Shown: piece by piece, positions 33,288-44,804 of the stretch | Numbering within the stretch: position 1 is the stretch's first letter | Layout: the number at the start of each line of letters is the position of its first letter | Assembly (NCBI GenBank): GCA_020809705.1 | Contig: CP085832.1 | Span: forward strand, 4,154,001 to 4,218,000 | Origin: Calonectria ilicicola | Lineage: Eukaryota; Ascomycota; Sordariomycetes; Hypocreales; Nectriaceae | Direction of reading: 5' to 3' | Length of the DNA: 64,000 nt | Made by a program: the position numbers and the translations under genes | The notes under the pieces: generated by a model | The model's input: only the letters and a program-made list of their open reading frames with translations | The model's database searches: none | What the model was told of the DNA's origin: nothing

Positions 33288-34750
33288 ATGGAAAAGATGG
33301 ATGAGGTAATGCCGTTTCATTACTTCGACGACGCTCAACTCTTTCAGCGTATGGGCTTCAGCGTACTTTTTGTCATCGATAGCGTTCTCGACCAGCAAAA
33401 GCTGAGAGACAGCCTTGAGACTTTAGCCAAGAAATATGAGTGGCGAAAGTTGGGCGGTCGACTACGCACTAACGTGAGTTGCGGTCAAAATATGGTGGTA
33501 TCTTATGTTGACAAAAGTTATGACAGAAGAGTGGAAAACTTGAGTACCATATCCCACATGAATATACCGAGAAACGCCCACCTATAAACTTTTTTCACAC
33601 CGACCACGATATGCCAAAGTCCAGTCACCCTTTGGCCTCTCAGCTTCCAAAGGCGACTGGAACACCCTCCGTTGTTTCAGATCCTGATCTATTTAAGGAT
33701 CTATCCTATCACCCCAAAACCCCCAGAACTCTCAGAGATTATATCAACGCAGACATTGCCCAAATGGGCCTCCACATAGTCTCTTTTCATGATGCAACCT
33801 GCGTCTCCGTGTCCTTTCCTCACACGCTTTGCGACATTATGGGATTCACTGTTATCTTGAGAGCATGGATGTGCATCCTGAACGGTCGAGACGAGGAGAT
33901 TCCGAAACTATGCGGCGTGGACTCGGATCCACTGGCTCAGTTTGGGCTGAACCTCAAGGAGCCTCACAAACTTGAAGACAAACAGCTATCCTACTTCACG
34001 CTGTTCAGGCAGTATATCCTACGAAATATCGGAATATTTCTTTTCGGCAGCCGTAAAAGGTTGGTCTGTGTCCCCAAGCCCTTTCTCCGCCAGCTGCAAG
34101 AAAGTGCGACTCAAGCCATGGCCGAAAACCCCGATGCTCCCCCTTTCCTCAGCGAAGGGGATATTTTGTGTGCTTGGTGGTGCCGCATGGTTGTGTCACA
34201 GTTGACTAACAATCTTGACCAGACTGTGCTTCTCAACAACATTCAGGATCTCAGAAACCTACTTTCACCAGACCTGCTCCCGACAGGATTCAGCTATCTA
34301 TCCAATGCTGTTGGTCTACTTACAGCAATGATACCAGCAAAAACCGTTTTAAAGGAGCATCTTGCCTTTACAGCAGCAAAGGTCCGTCAGTCCATTATCG
34401 ATTTTGGTTCAAGACCTCAAGCAGAAGCATATGCTGCTTTGATTAGAAAAGATTCATTCAAGTTTCACCCTTGGTTCGGCCAAGGTTCCTTCCATGTCAT
34501 TACATATTCAAACCTGACCAAGTCAAAGTTTTTTGAAGTTAACTTTTCGTCAGCGGCTGTTGAGGGAGGCGGGGAGGATGGCTCCGTAGAAGTACGGCCA
34601 TCATACATGTACTCATGGGAGGGTTTTTATTTGCCAAACCTTTTTTATATTCTCGGGAAAGATCGTGAAGGAAACTATTGGCTTTCTGGAAACCTGAACA
34701 ATAGTACCTGGGAGAAGCTGACGGAGGCTCTGAAAGAGTACCATGATTAG
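33288..34750 (+). CDS. HXXXD acyltransferase (trichothecene 3-O-acetyltransferase-like)
   Basis: Two exons (33288..33473, 33527..34750) encode 469 residues; the 53-bp intron (GTGAGT...GACAG) is phase 0 and its removal gives RLRTNKSGKLEYHIPHEYTEKRPP in frame. The catalytic HXXXD motif is His161-T-L-C-Asp165 in VSFPHTLCDIMGF. The second family motif, usually DFGWG near the C-terminus, is degenerate here (EVNFSSA). The family transfers acyl groups from CoA thioesters to hydroxyls or amines in the cytosol, typically of secondary metabolites. It is transcribed divergently from the acetyl-CoA synthetase, which fits local supply of acetyl-CoA. The acceptor is unknown. Confidence 0.87.
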
Positions 34751-35146
34751 GCTTTAGAGTTACGGCCCCTGCTCATGCTACCCTATGAGTCATTGGCCAA
34801 GATCAGAATACCCTTTATTATATGTTAGATTCAATGACATGTTAGCTACAACCTGTTCCAATTTGCCAATACAGAAAGGTACCCGTTAGCGCTGAGAGAG
34901 GTAGGCGGACAGAATAAGGCATGGTAGAATAACTGGGAAAGAAATGTCTGCCTTTATAAAACTCTGACACCTGAAATTGCAAATATTTCTTCGGCATTAC
35001 TTTCAAGAGATTTACGGAATACTAATGAGGTTTATGCATGCTTGAATCTTCAATAATCTCGAATAAAGATGCAAATTTCCAAGTGCGAAGAGACCCGATA
35101 CACAAGAATGTCGAATAATCCTTGATAAACAACCAGAGGAATTATA
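34751..35146. other. Intergenic region between the acyltransferase and the CHAT relic
   Basis: 396 bp of AT-rich sequence following the acyltransferase stop. Nothing was recognised. Confidence 0.4.
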
Positions 35147-36105
35147 TTAAACACCAAAATGAACATAGGGAATCCAATGAGGTGGATGCACCCTGTCACT
35201 CTCTTCGTCGCATAATATGAAGTCCCTTGTAACCCCCTTGCCTGTGAAGCTACTTATGCTTCCATCACCCTCAATTTCTGCTCCTTTCAAGATTGCCTCC
35301 CTCCTGTTGGATGATCTATGCCCTAGAAGCGCCCCGATTGATGAATCCAACCATTGATCTCGAAGCGTCCTAGTGGCATTGTGGACACACCGACACACCG
35401 ACTCATCAGTCATTTTACCCTCCCCTATCCCTTCCTATGTAATTCTTGCCATCTCTGCACTTGACTCATCGTTAACATCCCACAATGTGCCAATCGCATG
35501 GCGAAATCCAGCTATTTGAAATGCGCTTATCAAGTGGATGCTCTGGTCATATTCGCTGTCCAGAGTGAGTTGACCGGTCCCGCAAGCAGAGAGGTATGCA
35601 AGAAATGGCAGAGAGCTTCGGATATCAATACTCAGCATGTCATCCACCGTCAGAGGATCAGGCTTGTTATCTTCAAATACCAAATAACTCTTCAAAGCAT
35701 CCCTAATGTTTGTACAACCATGACCTGCAAAGTGAAATGCCTTGCAGTGTAGAATTTGGGAAAGGACGTCCTTCTTATGAGGTTTGACCTGCACAGGAAC
35801 AAGGGATACCGACTTGCAGATATCATGAAGCAATTGAATCTCTGCCGCTGCGAATGGCAGCGAAGGGTAACCTTCTGGATGATCTGCGGCTACAAGAAGG
35901 GCCTTATCTGCTGCAGATAGAGTGGATGGGCGCCGACGACTGTATATGATAGATTTGGTTGCCAAGCTATATAACGACATAACTCTATTGCACACAGTAT
36001 CAGGAGACCCTTTATAGTGGTATCCAGCTGCATGAAGTGGAAATCTGGCAAGACCCCGGTAGGAATCCACCAGATGCGAGGCCATCTCGATTCAAGCTTA
36101 ATCAT
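35147..36105 (-). pseudogene. Truncated CHAT-domain (caspase-like) protein gene, broken
   Basis: The minus strand encodes the C-terminal domain of a fungal TPR-CHAT-type protein. The His of HFAGHG (about 35720) and the Cys of LSACGTG (about 35583) are the protease-like dyad, and SAFQIAGFRHAIGTLWDV follows. Three lesions are visible. An in-frame TAG at 35435-35437 interrupts the domain just where the next in-frame part (EGIGEGKMTDESVC) resumes, ending in HWIPYVHFGV at 35147. A frameshift in the C4 run at 36054-36057 separates RWPRIWWIPTG from LARFPLHAAGYH. Nothing upstream of about 36105 restores the long N-terminal repeat part. Intact relatives are usually much longer and may act in programmed cell death or non-self recognition; this copy is most likely dead. 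I have not reconstructed it. Confidence 0.75.
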
Positions 36106-36599
36106 TTCAACTCCAGTCGGTTGATGAAATCAGGTCCGCCATAAATCTAAAGTGAAATCACCGATGAAGGCGATCGAGATCAAAAGGATTAACTGGAGTG
36201 AATGCTATGTGGGATGACAGTCAACACTATTTGTGTGTGCTTTAATTGCCTTCTATAATTTAAACCATGTAAATAGTAAAAAATGTCCCAAGGAGATTTT
36301 ATGTGATGGAAGACTTGTAGTACAGCCAGGCGCCTGCATATCATGACAGTCTCTCAATTGAGGTCCCATTCTAGTAGTGATTTTATCTGGCACCGAAATA
36401 TACGTGCAATTGCGGGTAAATCCATAAATAATTCGAGGAAAGCCAACCAATTTTATCCGATCATTGCGTTTATGCGTCGCGCTTCTATCATAACCAATTT
36501 GCATACAGAAAGCTTCATGAAGATATCAATGCAACACTCGATATACCAGTAGCGATACTTTCATTGGGCTGTTTTGCAAGAAATCGGCGAAAGGGTGGG
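36106..36599. other. Intergenic region upstream of the CHAT relic
   Basis: About 500 bp of AT-rich sequence. No continuation of the CHAT protein and no other gene were seen. Confidence 0.4.
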
Positions 36600-37250
36600 T
36601 TGAAGTGAGGCCCAGTTCAAATGTCAGCTTATTCTCGTCTAAACGAACCAAAATAGACCCTGGTCAGCAAGTCAAAAGCCCTCTCCAGTGGCCGCCCCCA
36701 GCTCCAGCTCAAAACACAATGCGACCAAAGCAGGGGCCCCCACCAGTATGGACTATGCGCTTACGCACATTTCTCCATCACTTGAACGAGGGTGTCGGAG
36801 AAGATGGCCTGACGGAGGTGATCTTATCGCCGATTCTTCCCAGTATTTGCCGTTGCTATTGCCGGTCGCGCGTCTATCGTACCTCCGGCCTATGACACGA
36901 GACGCAGCGGATCCGTACGGAGAGAGATGAAGACCACTTTTCCCGCCACATAAGGCAGCTCGCTGGCATACACAGACATACTGAGCTGGAAACAGGGTCG
37001 AAAGTGAGGCTGAGGCATCTTAACGCCGACAAACGCCGTTTGCGGCCGCATGCCTGGATATCTTCACCGCACTGCATCGACTAATCCTCGAACAGTCCCA
37101 ATCGATCGTGCAACATTAGTCACGTTTTGGTACACCACACCACTCTTGCACACGTCAGAACCAATCTGTCGAAAAAGCCGGCTTGGTTCCATGGATCTGG
37201 TTGGCGGTGCACAAGGTACGACTGAACCTATTGGAATCCAACACCATCTA
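36600..37250 (+). pseudogene. Probable cytochrome P450 relic, frameshifted
   Basis: No single frame is open, but pieces in different plus-strand frames read in the order of a P450 internal region: LHHLNEGVGEDGLT (about 36775-36816), DLIADSS (36820-36840), FAVAIAG (36846-36866) like the I-helix LxAVIAGSDTT, REMKTTFP (about 36922-36945) like the LREEIDTxFP helix, and a later piece with TVPIDRATLVTF (about 37094-37130). At least three frameshifts or stops are needed, and the heme-binding Cys region was not found. The match is by eye and short, so a chance resemblance is possible. Confidence 0.3.
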
Positions 37251-37575
37251 CGTGACATTCACAGCCCCAGGAGGCATATGTGACGTTCCTTTCAGTAGTC
37301 TGTACCAGCCACTCGGGTCTACTTTCCAGAATAGTCCACTCGACTAACTGGCCTATTTCTGCAAAAATGATCCCGAGAAAGGCTGAGCAAAGGACAGCGT
37401 TCCTTGCATGGCCGTTATAGTGCGCGAGTGGTGCAGCAACCGTCAGCATTCCCACACCCCGCTTTCCTCTTTAATCCTCCTTCATCCACTTTAGTCGGCG
37501 ACTGCTTCTCGACCCACGTATATTTCTTATCCATGGCAGCCCACCATGAAACACATAGACTAACATACGTGCGCC

Positions 37576-40362
37576 ATGAATGAATCTCTTGCAGATCGAA
37601 AACGCCGCCGATACACTCGGTGCGACCGTTGCCGTCATGCTCGTCGGGCGTGCGATGGAGCCACGAGAGCTGTCCACGCGTCATTGCCCAACGTCATCGG
37701 CATTCAATCATATTCTTGCTCGCGATGCCTAAGATTAAGGACAACATGCTCGCTTGCAGAGCTTGGCAAGACCTACCCGAAATATCCTTCGCCAGCTACC
37801 AATCACCATGAAAACCAGACGCATTTGACAAACTGCATCAATGAGTACCAAGCTATTGCGTCCGATTATATGCTGCAAGCCCCAGACTGCAGGGTTATAA
37901 ATGCCCAGATATCAGAGAGCCAGGTATCTCTAGCCTATCCGGTTTTATCAATGGCAGAAGAGCCTGATGCCACGATGACAAACCAACTTCTCGACGTTGG
38001 GCTTCCAAGCTATGTGCAGAATGACACTTCAGTCAGCATCGCCCTGATGGATGGGCCTAGCTATGATTATGCATCAATACCATTGATGAACATGGTACCA
38101 GAATCTACCATATCAAAATCTGTTCCAGAAATGAGCCAAGCACCTGAGCCAATTGCAACAAATCCCTTATCCCAAACCCCCAAATGGCCATTCTGTGCCG
38201 AAATAAATGACAAGCGTGCACCAACTCCAAACATTGTTCCACAGGTTCATGTTACCCAAGATCAAAGTTTCATGGATTCCACCCAGATCCCATCCCCGCC
38301 TATGACTGAAATAGGAAGCGAAACATTCATCCCCCCGCTTGCCCACATCGAAAAGTACACTCAACAACAGAGTTTGCCTCTACACCAGCCAGAGCCGGAA
38401 AAACAAGGTCACAGCGCCGATTTCAAATTCTGTTCTCTTGATTGCGATTCCGAAGATTGCCCTTGGCGTCTCGAAACCCAACGCCAATTCAGCGTCCCCA
38501 CAACCGCCTCAGTATCTCCACAAGGGTCCAACGCTCGGAAGTCGCAGCAGCAACCGCCGTCCATTACTTTAAATGACATCACACTCGCTCAAGCAAACAG
38601 CAAGTCCATGGTCATATCTCTTCTCATGCATGTTTATCAAGGAGCCATGGAAAATGCACTGCAGTGCTGGTCAACAAAATACAGCTGTCCTTACGAAACC
38701 GCCACGGTAGACTCGAGCGCTGCGAGGACATGGGCCAAATCTTCAGGGCCTTTCTTGGAAATTAGCTTCTGTAGTCGCTCGCATGCACTCGATCGCTCTC
38801 TATCGAGATTCAGAAAAACTCCACTCACAAAGGAAGAAGACTCAGCCGCTACGAAAGCTCTGAAACTGTCCACCATGGCCTTTGGAAGCCAGTGGCGTCG
38901 CAACCCTATAAACTCTGCGCAGAATCGGCATGCCTCCCCATTTCCTCCAAGACAACATCAACATCAGGGTTCTAACAGTATTTCAAGTGATTCCCCCAAT
39001 TTCCCAGATTTTGACAACCGACTGCGAGCTAGTCTATGGAATCAAGCGAAAAATTACTTGGATCGCCGATTGGAATACAATACCTTTCGCGATATATTCG
39101 CTAGGCTCCTATTTACCATGATTCAACGCCCGCCTCAAGATCACACTAGTTCAACGAAACCAGGTAATCTTCCGGATGATAGAAGATCTTTCGAATATGT
39201 GACGCATGCCATTCAACAAATGCTATGTTGGAAACAGCGGATACTTTCCAAGCCAACTTCTCGCTCTTCGAATATGCAGGTTAGTCCAACTGAGACCTTG
39301 ACGATTGAGGAAGCCCGCAATTTCAAGTTGCTATTCTGGATTGCCATCATGGTCGACACGACGTCTTCAGTTTTGACAAATAAGCCGTTCATCATACCTG
39401 AGCAGGAATGCGGGTTGGAATTTACAATACAGGCTTCTAATCAGCCTCGAAAGTTAGCGCGGAATGATCTCACGAGCTATGATAGCCCCACAGGATCATT
39501 CCCGGCCAGCACCTTATGCTTTTCAAATACACCAATACTCAACCTCGGCAATTTTGAATCTCAAAGTTGGATCAATTCATCTACGCTTGTTCTTGACGAA
39601 GTCCAACGCAGACTTCAAAATGCTATCCCGGTCAAAATTCTACTCTGGCGCAAATTGGGCGCTCTCCAAAAAGTTCTCAGTACGAAACCCAGTCCGTGCG
39701 AGGTCGAAAACTTCATAAAAGACGCGCTCAACGTTTATGAGTACTGGTCGAACACTTACCGCGAATTTCTCAGTGATTGCGTGACCTATCATAGCCAGCT
39801 CACATTTCAGATGCAATCCTGGTACACACTCCTGATCTGTCACTGGCATTTGCCTTGCTTGAAGATGGCTCAATGCATCGACGAGATCGACGCCATGGGG
39901 CTTTCATCAAGTTTACAGCGAGCATTGCGCCGCTCATCTGCCCTAACCTGGGAGGTAAAGATGGATAGCGCCTCCTCTATAGCTGCCTTGACACGCATCT
40001 CCAACTCTGGCGATGGCATTTCTTCCATGGCGTGCGACAGCAAGTCACAATTCAGTCCTGCGTTGAAGAGCTCGGCGTTGCTTACGGAACCTTGGACCGA
40101 TATCATGATCCTAGCCTTCAGCACAGCAGGAGTTGTTCTGTCCAATTGGTTAAGCGTTTGGAGCCTTGAGGTTCCTGTTGGGTGCAGAAATGTGAATCCG
40201 GAGCAACTTTGGCTACATGGCAAAGCTCAACGCAACGAACTCGAAAGTCTTTGCGTAGGTAGCATTCAGGGTTTGAGTGTACTAGGGGATCTCTCTAATA
40301 CGGCAAAGCTAGCCGCCACGGAGCTTGCGGAGAAGCTGCAGCATTCATATACACTACGATGA
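37576..40362 (+). CDS. Zn(II)2Cys6 transcription factor with widened zinc-cluster loop
   Basis: A single 928-residue exon. The N-terminal RKRRRYTRCDRCRHARRAC and CSRCLRLRTTC give six Cys at 16, 19, 26, 48, 51 and 58. Spacing is normal within each half (2-6 and 2-6), but 21 residues separate the third and fourth Cys instead of the usual 5-12; no good GT...AG intron explains this. A long Ser/Pro/Gln-rich region (about residues 75-330) precedes the middle and C-terminal fungal_trans-like part, which is helical and Leu-rich. It is the right-most gene of the accessory block and could be a second regulator or an unrelated neighbour. The start ATG 37576 directly precedes the basic cluster. Confidence 0.85.
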   Translation: MNESLADRKRRRYTRCDRCRHARRACDGATRAVHASLPNVIGIQSYSCSRCLRLRTTCSLAELGKTYPKYPSPATNHHENQTHLTNCINEYQAIASDYMLQAPDCRVINAQISESQVSLAYPVLSMAEEPDATMTNQLLDVGLPSYVQNDTSVSIALMDGPSYDYASIPLMNMVPESTISKSVPEMSQAPEPIATNPLSQTPKWPFCAEINDKRAPTPNIVPQVHVTQDQSFMDSTQIPSPPMTEIGSETFIPPLAHIEKYTQQQSLPLHQPEPEKQGHSADFKFCSLDCDSEDCPWRLETQRQFSVPTTASVSPQGSNARKSQQQPPSITLNDITLAQANSKSMVISLLMHVYQGAMENALQCWSTKYSCPYETATVDSSAARTWAKSSGPFLEISFCSRSHALDRSLSRFRKTPLTKEEDSAATKALKLSTMAFGSQWRRNPINSAQNRHASPFPPRQHQHQGSNSISSDSPNFPDFDNRLRASLWNQAKNYLDRRLEYNTFRDIFARLLFTMIQRPPQDHTSSTKPGNLPDDRRSFEYVTHAIQQMLCWKQRILSKPTSRSSNMQVSPTETLTIEEARNFKLLFWIAIMVDTTSSVLTNKPFIIPEQECGLEFTIQASNQPRKLARNDLTSYDSPTGSFPASTLCFSNTPILNLGNFESQSWINSSTLVLDEVQRRLQNAIPVKILLWRKLGALQKVLSTKPSPCEVENFIKDALNVYEYWSNTYREFLSDCVTYHSQLTFQMQSWYTLLICHWHLPCLKMAQCIDEIDAMGLSSSLQRALRRSSALTWEVKMDSASSIAALTRISNSGDGISSMACDSKSQFSPALKSSALLTEPWTDIMILAFSTAGVVLSNWLSVWSLEVPVGCRNVNPEQLWLHGKAQRNELESLCVGSIQGLSVLGDLSNTAKLAATELAEKLQHSYTLR

Positions 40363-41358
40363 CCAAAAACATATTTCATGATTACGCAATCAAATCGAGC
40401 AGCAAAATAATAAATTAGAATATAATTAAATATAAATTAACCTAGGGGAAAATAATAACGGTTCCCTTCTGTCATATATGTGGTTACGTACTGACTGTTG
40501 CACAGCGTGTTATCAGCGCCGACATACCCTGTAAGAGAGAATGAGAATGATTCAGAAATATCATACTCGGATCAGTTTCCGGTCCTTGGTCGACCCCGCA
40601 TCGCAATCAAGCTAAATATAAAACACTGCCCCGGTTCATACACTATTCTATGAGCAAAGATCAAGTGCCCACTAAATATCTCTGGACCTCAGAGTAATCC
40701 TACTCATCGGCATGTTCCGCCCCAGCTCAGTGCCCACTTCCACCCCAGCATCCCTACCACACTAAGGTGAGAATCTATCTAGATTACGGTTGATCAGAAT
40801 CCAGTTCTACAGATCAATACCCTGCATAGTGCGTACAGGGATTGTTCCATTCCAGAATCCTCCGCTTTGGTAAGCGCACCCAAATGGCCACTTCGTAATC
40901 AAGAAGGACTTCCAAAGTCTATTCCTTCTTGTGACTTGCTAGGTCAGTCTAAGGACATGTTTTTAAGTTTTATCGAACAGTCACAGAAACCAACATCTTC
41001 AGATTTTGATAATTCTCAAGTTCAGAAATGGAGTCATTCGCAAAATTACAAATTCAAGATTAACCAAATCGGTTTTCATCATGTTAACAATAGCTATTGT
41101 TTCGTTCCCTCGTGTGGGGTGACATATAAAAAAGTAATCGCTGCAGTAGTTTGGTGTTATTTGTACAACCATCAGTCAAAACTCCCTCTAACCAATTGAA
41201 GAAGAAGGCAAGAATTTGTAAATCGAGCGTTTCGCCCGTAAAAGAAACCAAAAAAAAATGGCAATGCCGTAATATCGCTGACAGTTCCCAGTGTGTCTGT
41301 CATGAACGCCGTTTCCCCGTGACCCATGAATAATAATAAATCAACGCCCGTGATGCAG
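40363..41358. other. Convergent 3' intergenic region
   Basis: About 1.0 kb of AT-rich sequence between converging stops. No gene was seen; ORFs here are short and low in protein character. Confidence 0.45.
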
Positions 41359-43008
41359 TTAATCAAATGCAGTCATCCATACAAATGTTCCAAGTCCGCT
41401 TCCCAGAATTAAAAAGGTCAGGATACCCGCTCCAGCCTTGTCTGCAGTAGTGATGGGGGAAGGCACAGGAACATCATGACTGTTTGTTCCTGCATTAGGA
41501 TCTCCTTTGGAAGTACCACCCGTGGAGTTTGTTACCGGGGGCTCGGTATCTTCAATAAGGAGGCTGGATACAGCCGCCAAGACATCCATTCGCTCGCCGG
41601 CTCCTGTTGTCCCGTCGACCGAGGGATCAACAAACTGTCCGCTGCTCCAGTAAAATCCACATTTGCGGCCATTATCACCTCCAGTGCATTGGTTGACAGC
41701 TGCCTGTGCTGATGTTTCGAGAATCGGCAGAATCTTGTCCTTGGTGTAAGGGGCGACTTGGGTCACCACAGCCAGCCATCGGTGGACATAGCCCTTGAAT
41801 GAAAGCATATCGGTTGAGCAGGCACCTTGGCGGGGCTCGCACGAGACCTCGTATGCAATATTCTCGGGGAAGAAGACTGAGAGAGTGGCGTTGAGCAGGT
41901 TGTCAACTCTGGTCTTCCACACTTCAGAACCGTCGGTCTAGTAACATATTAGCTTGGCTGGTTGAGATCCGGCGAGCAGGGAGCGGGCTTACGTAGTTGT
42001 ACAAGAACGCACAGCCCTGGAGCAAAATGGCGGCGTTATAAGAAAAGGTAGCCTTGTTGACATCGGTACAATTCTTCTCGACGTGTCCACCATCATACAC
42101 ATGCCATGTATCGTGATCAATGTAGTTGACGCCCCAAAGCCAGTTCCAGGTATCCTCTGCGTATTCGGCATATGTTTCGTTTCCGGTATATCTCGCGAGT
42201 CGAGCACCAATGTTAAAGAAGCATCCATTGGCAATAGCTGTATGTGATGGTTAGCAACAGGATCAATCGACAAAATTTATGCGGTCGGAGACGGACTGTT
42301 CTTATAACTGTATCCTGAGTTGGAAAAGGGAATCTGCCATCGCAATCCTCCATTACATTTCTCGTCGTGTCTGTCGGGATTTGCCTGTGTCGTCCAGACA
42401 GCCTGTGCGAGCGCCAGCCACTGAGGCTTATCCTCGGGAGGGTCGGGGAACTTGTTTTCCGCAGCGAGCATAGCCGTCATACCCCAAAAGCCTTGATCGT
42501 CGTTACCCAGCGAAGCGGTGTGGTTGAGAGGCATAAAGTCGTAGTTATCGCCGGTTTGGTGTAGAATTCCTTCTTTAACCACGTCGTTGTAGCTCGTGTC
42601 ACCCGTCAACTTCCAGTAATCTATCGCCACTATTAGAGAAGGTGATCCTTGTTGTTTGTGGTCAATGTGTTGACGAACCGATGTAAGTGCCCATCATTGC
42701 TCCACCTTCCCACCAATAATAGTCGCCCTTGTTTTCTGATGGAGGACCGGGCAAAATACCAGGGATTTGGCCAGTCTTGTTGCCCTCATAGAGAAGCATG
42801 AGATCGTAAGCGAGTGTACGAGCTGATTCCTTGATGGCATCTGGGAAAGGAATTAATTCGGTTCATTTGGCAAGACACATCGCCGAGGCGAAAGTAAAGC
42901 GAGTATACCTTTGGTGTCGATCTTGTAGTATTGTGCCCCAACCGGCTGGATTACATTCCCCAACAGCATACCCGCGAGGGCAGCAAAGGTCGAGGTGTGA
43001 GATCGCAT
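41359..43008 (-). CDS. GPI-anchored GH76 mannan endo-1,6-alpha-mannosidase (DFG5/DCW1 type)
   Basis: Five exons, complement(41359..41937, 41993..42237, 42297..42620, 42679..42840, 42909..43008), encode 469 residues. The first exon carries a signal peptide; the C-terminus ends in a hydrophobic tail (AGAGILTFLILGSGLGTFVW) after a Ser/Thr/Pro-rich linker, the pattern of a GPI anchor. The GH76 core has YYWWEGGAMMGTYIDYWKLTGD, LGNDDQGFWGMTAML with the paired catalytic Asp, GGLRWQIP and NGGCF-like NGCFFNIGARLARYTGN. Such enzymes act at the plasma membrane or wall and are thought to transfer GPI proteins to wall glucan. All introns have GT...AG ends and conserve frame; one donor is GTCCGT and one GTTCGT. 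Confidence 0.93.
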
Positions 43009-44040
43009 TTTCAAGCGGCGGGATAAAACGAAGGACGGATGGCAAGAGAAGGGCCGGCGGTAGCCGTTGCAATAGACAAGCGAGCGGATAAGAAGAAAAA
43101 GAAAAGAAAAGAGAGGATGGATTTATCACGATCCAAACAGCGCCGTCTACCGTGAGCCACACAAAACCCAGGACTCAACCAAAAGTCAAATATCTCCACG
43201 TCACGAAAGAGCAGGTATCAAGAAGAGAGAAATCACAATCACGGGAGAAGGTAAACAAAGTCTCCAGACGGGACGGGAGCCCGGGGCTTTGAGGGCCATG
43301 AGAGTCCGACAGCAAGACATGGTGGCCAGTAAACTCAAGGCATTGGTACGAGCCAAGTCTCTGGGCATGGAGGCAGTGCATCCCAATCACTATTGATCAA
43401 GGTCAACGGCGCGCTTGGCGTGAGCTTGGCAGAAGCTTGGCAGTCTGGTCGAGCAGCTGGCATAAAGAGAAGACGATGCGTCGAGGGCCAATCACGGGGC
43501 GGGCGCGCACGTTCAGACATGGAGAAGGCGGCAGGTCGACACTTGGACTGGTGGGCGAAGCAAAGGCCAAGACATAACCAAGGCTTGGCGACTGGGAAGA
43601 CCACGTAATAGACTGAGATACGAAGTCTGTCTGAGAGTTTCTGGCAGATGTAATATAATGCTAATGCAATGTGAGACTAGCAGCGGTTCTAAAAGTGTAC
43701 GTGCATCATTTGGAGGAGGGCTCTGCTGAGACGCAGCAGCAACCATGAAACTGGATGCCAGATGCGGGAGGGGCTTCATCCGGTGGGAAAGGTCGTAGTG
43801 GCCAACGAACTCGGTACTCTCGGTACGCAGAGGGCGAAAAGTGGGGGTAAGGGACCGGCACTACTCAATCCCTGGTGGCGATGGCGAATGTGAATACATA
43901 TCAGGAGTACGGCTTGTCCGGAGAGCACGGTGCAGGGCACCAGCACCAGCACAAGTCGCACAAGCACAGGCGCAAGCATAGCCTTTGAGCTGCTACCGCT
44001 CTCAGCGCAATGCAATCAGGGGCTCGTTCTCGCTGTCGCG

Positions 44041-44058
44041 TGTGTGTGTGTGTGTGTG
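44041..44058. repeat. (TG)9 microsatellite
   Basis: Nine TG units directly following a CGCG. Confidence 0.9.
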
Positions 44059-44331
44059 CAAAATGAGGAGCGGCAACAAACTTGGCCAAAACCGTGTTGA
44101 GACCTTGGCAATGCGACCGGGGTGTGATGTGTCTGTGATGCTGATGCTGCTGCTCCAGCCAACTCAGGTCTGTCTCTCTGAGACGCCGCCAAGAGTCCCG
44201 ACAAGGGTGCTGCTGGCTGCTCCTTTGCGAGCTTTACTGGCTCCTTTCCCGTCATTAAACTTAGTGTACGGGCTCAGGGGGGACGGCGCTAAAGGCAACT
44301 TTAATCGCAGCCCCTGTGCTCCCCCCTCCCC

Positions 44332-44354
44332 CAGACAGACAGACAGACAGACAG
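44332..44354. repeat. (AGAC)n microsatellite
   Basis: More than five AGAC units after a C-rich tract. Confidence 0.9.
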
Positions 44355-44804
44355 AGGCCCTTCTTCCCCTCGGGGACTTTTGGCGGGCCACTCACTGACC
44401 ACTGGCCACTCCGGAAGCCCCTGTGACATAGCTGTTGCTGTTCGTCATGGTGCGTCGCGTCGCAATATGCTTAAGTCTGACCTTAAGTAATCGGAGATGG
44501 CGGCGGCGAGGGCGACGGTGCGCGTCATCAAAGACGGTTCAGTTGGGCTTAGCAGCAGCCAAGGAACGTGAAAAGAAACGTCGGCGAATCCGGAGCGAGC
44601 CTCTCTCATGCTCTGTGGGGATGTCTGGTCTTGTGTGGCCTTGGCGCGTTGGCCTCCCTCCGCTTACCGCCATGCCCGCCGTCGCGTAGACTGTTGCTGA
44701 TCAACCGATTTTTGAGCTCATTTTCCTGTTGTCCTCCACGGGGTGGCGCCTTGGCAATTCATGGGGGGGCTTGATTCAGTATTGACCCAGTCTAAATGCG
44801 ACAT

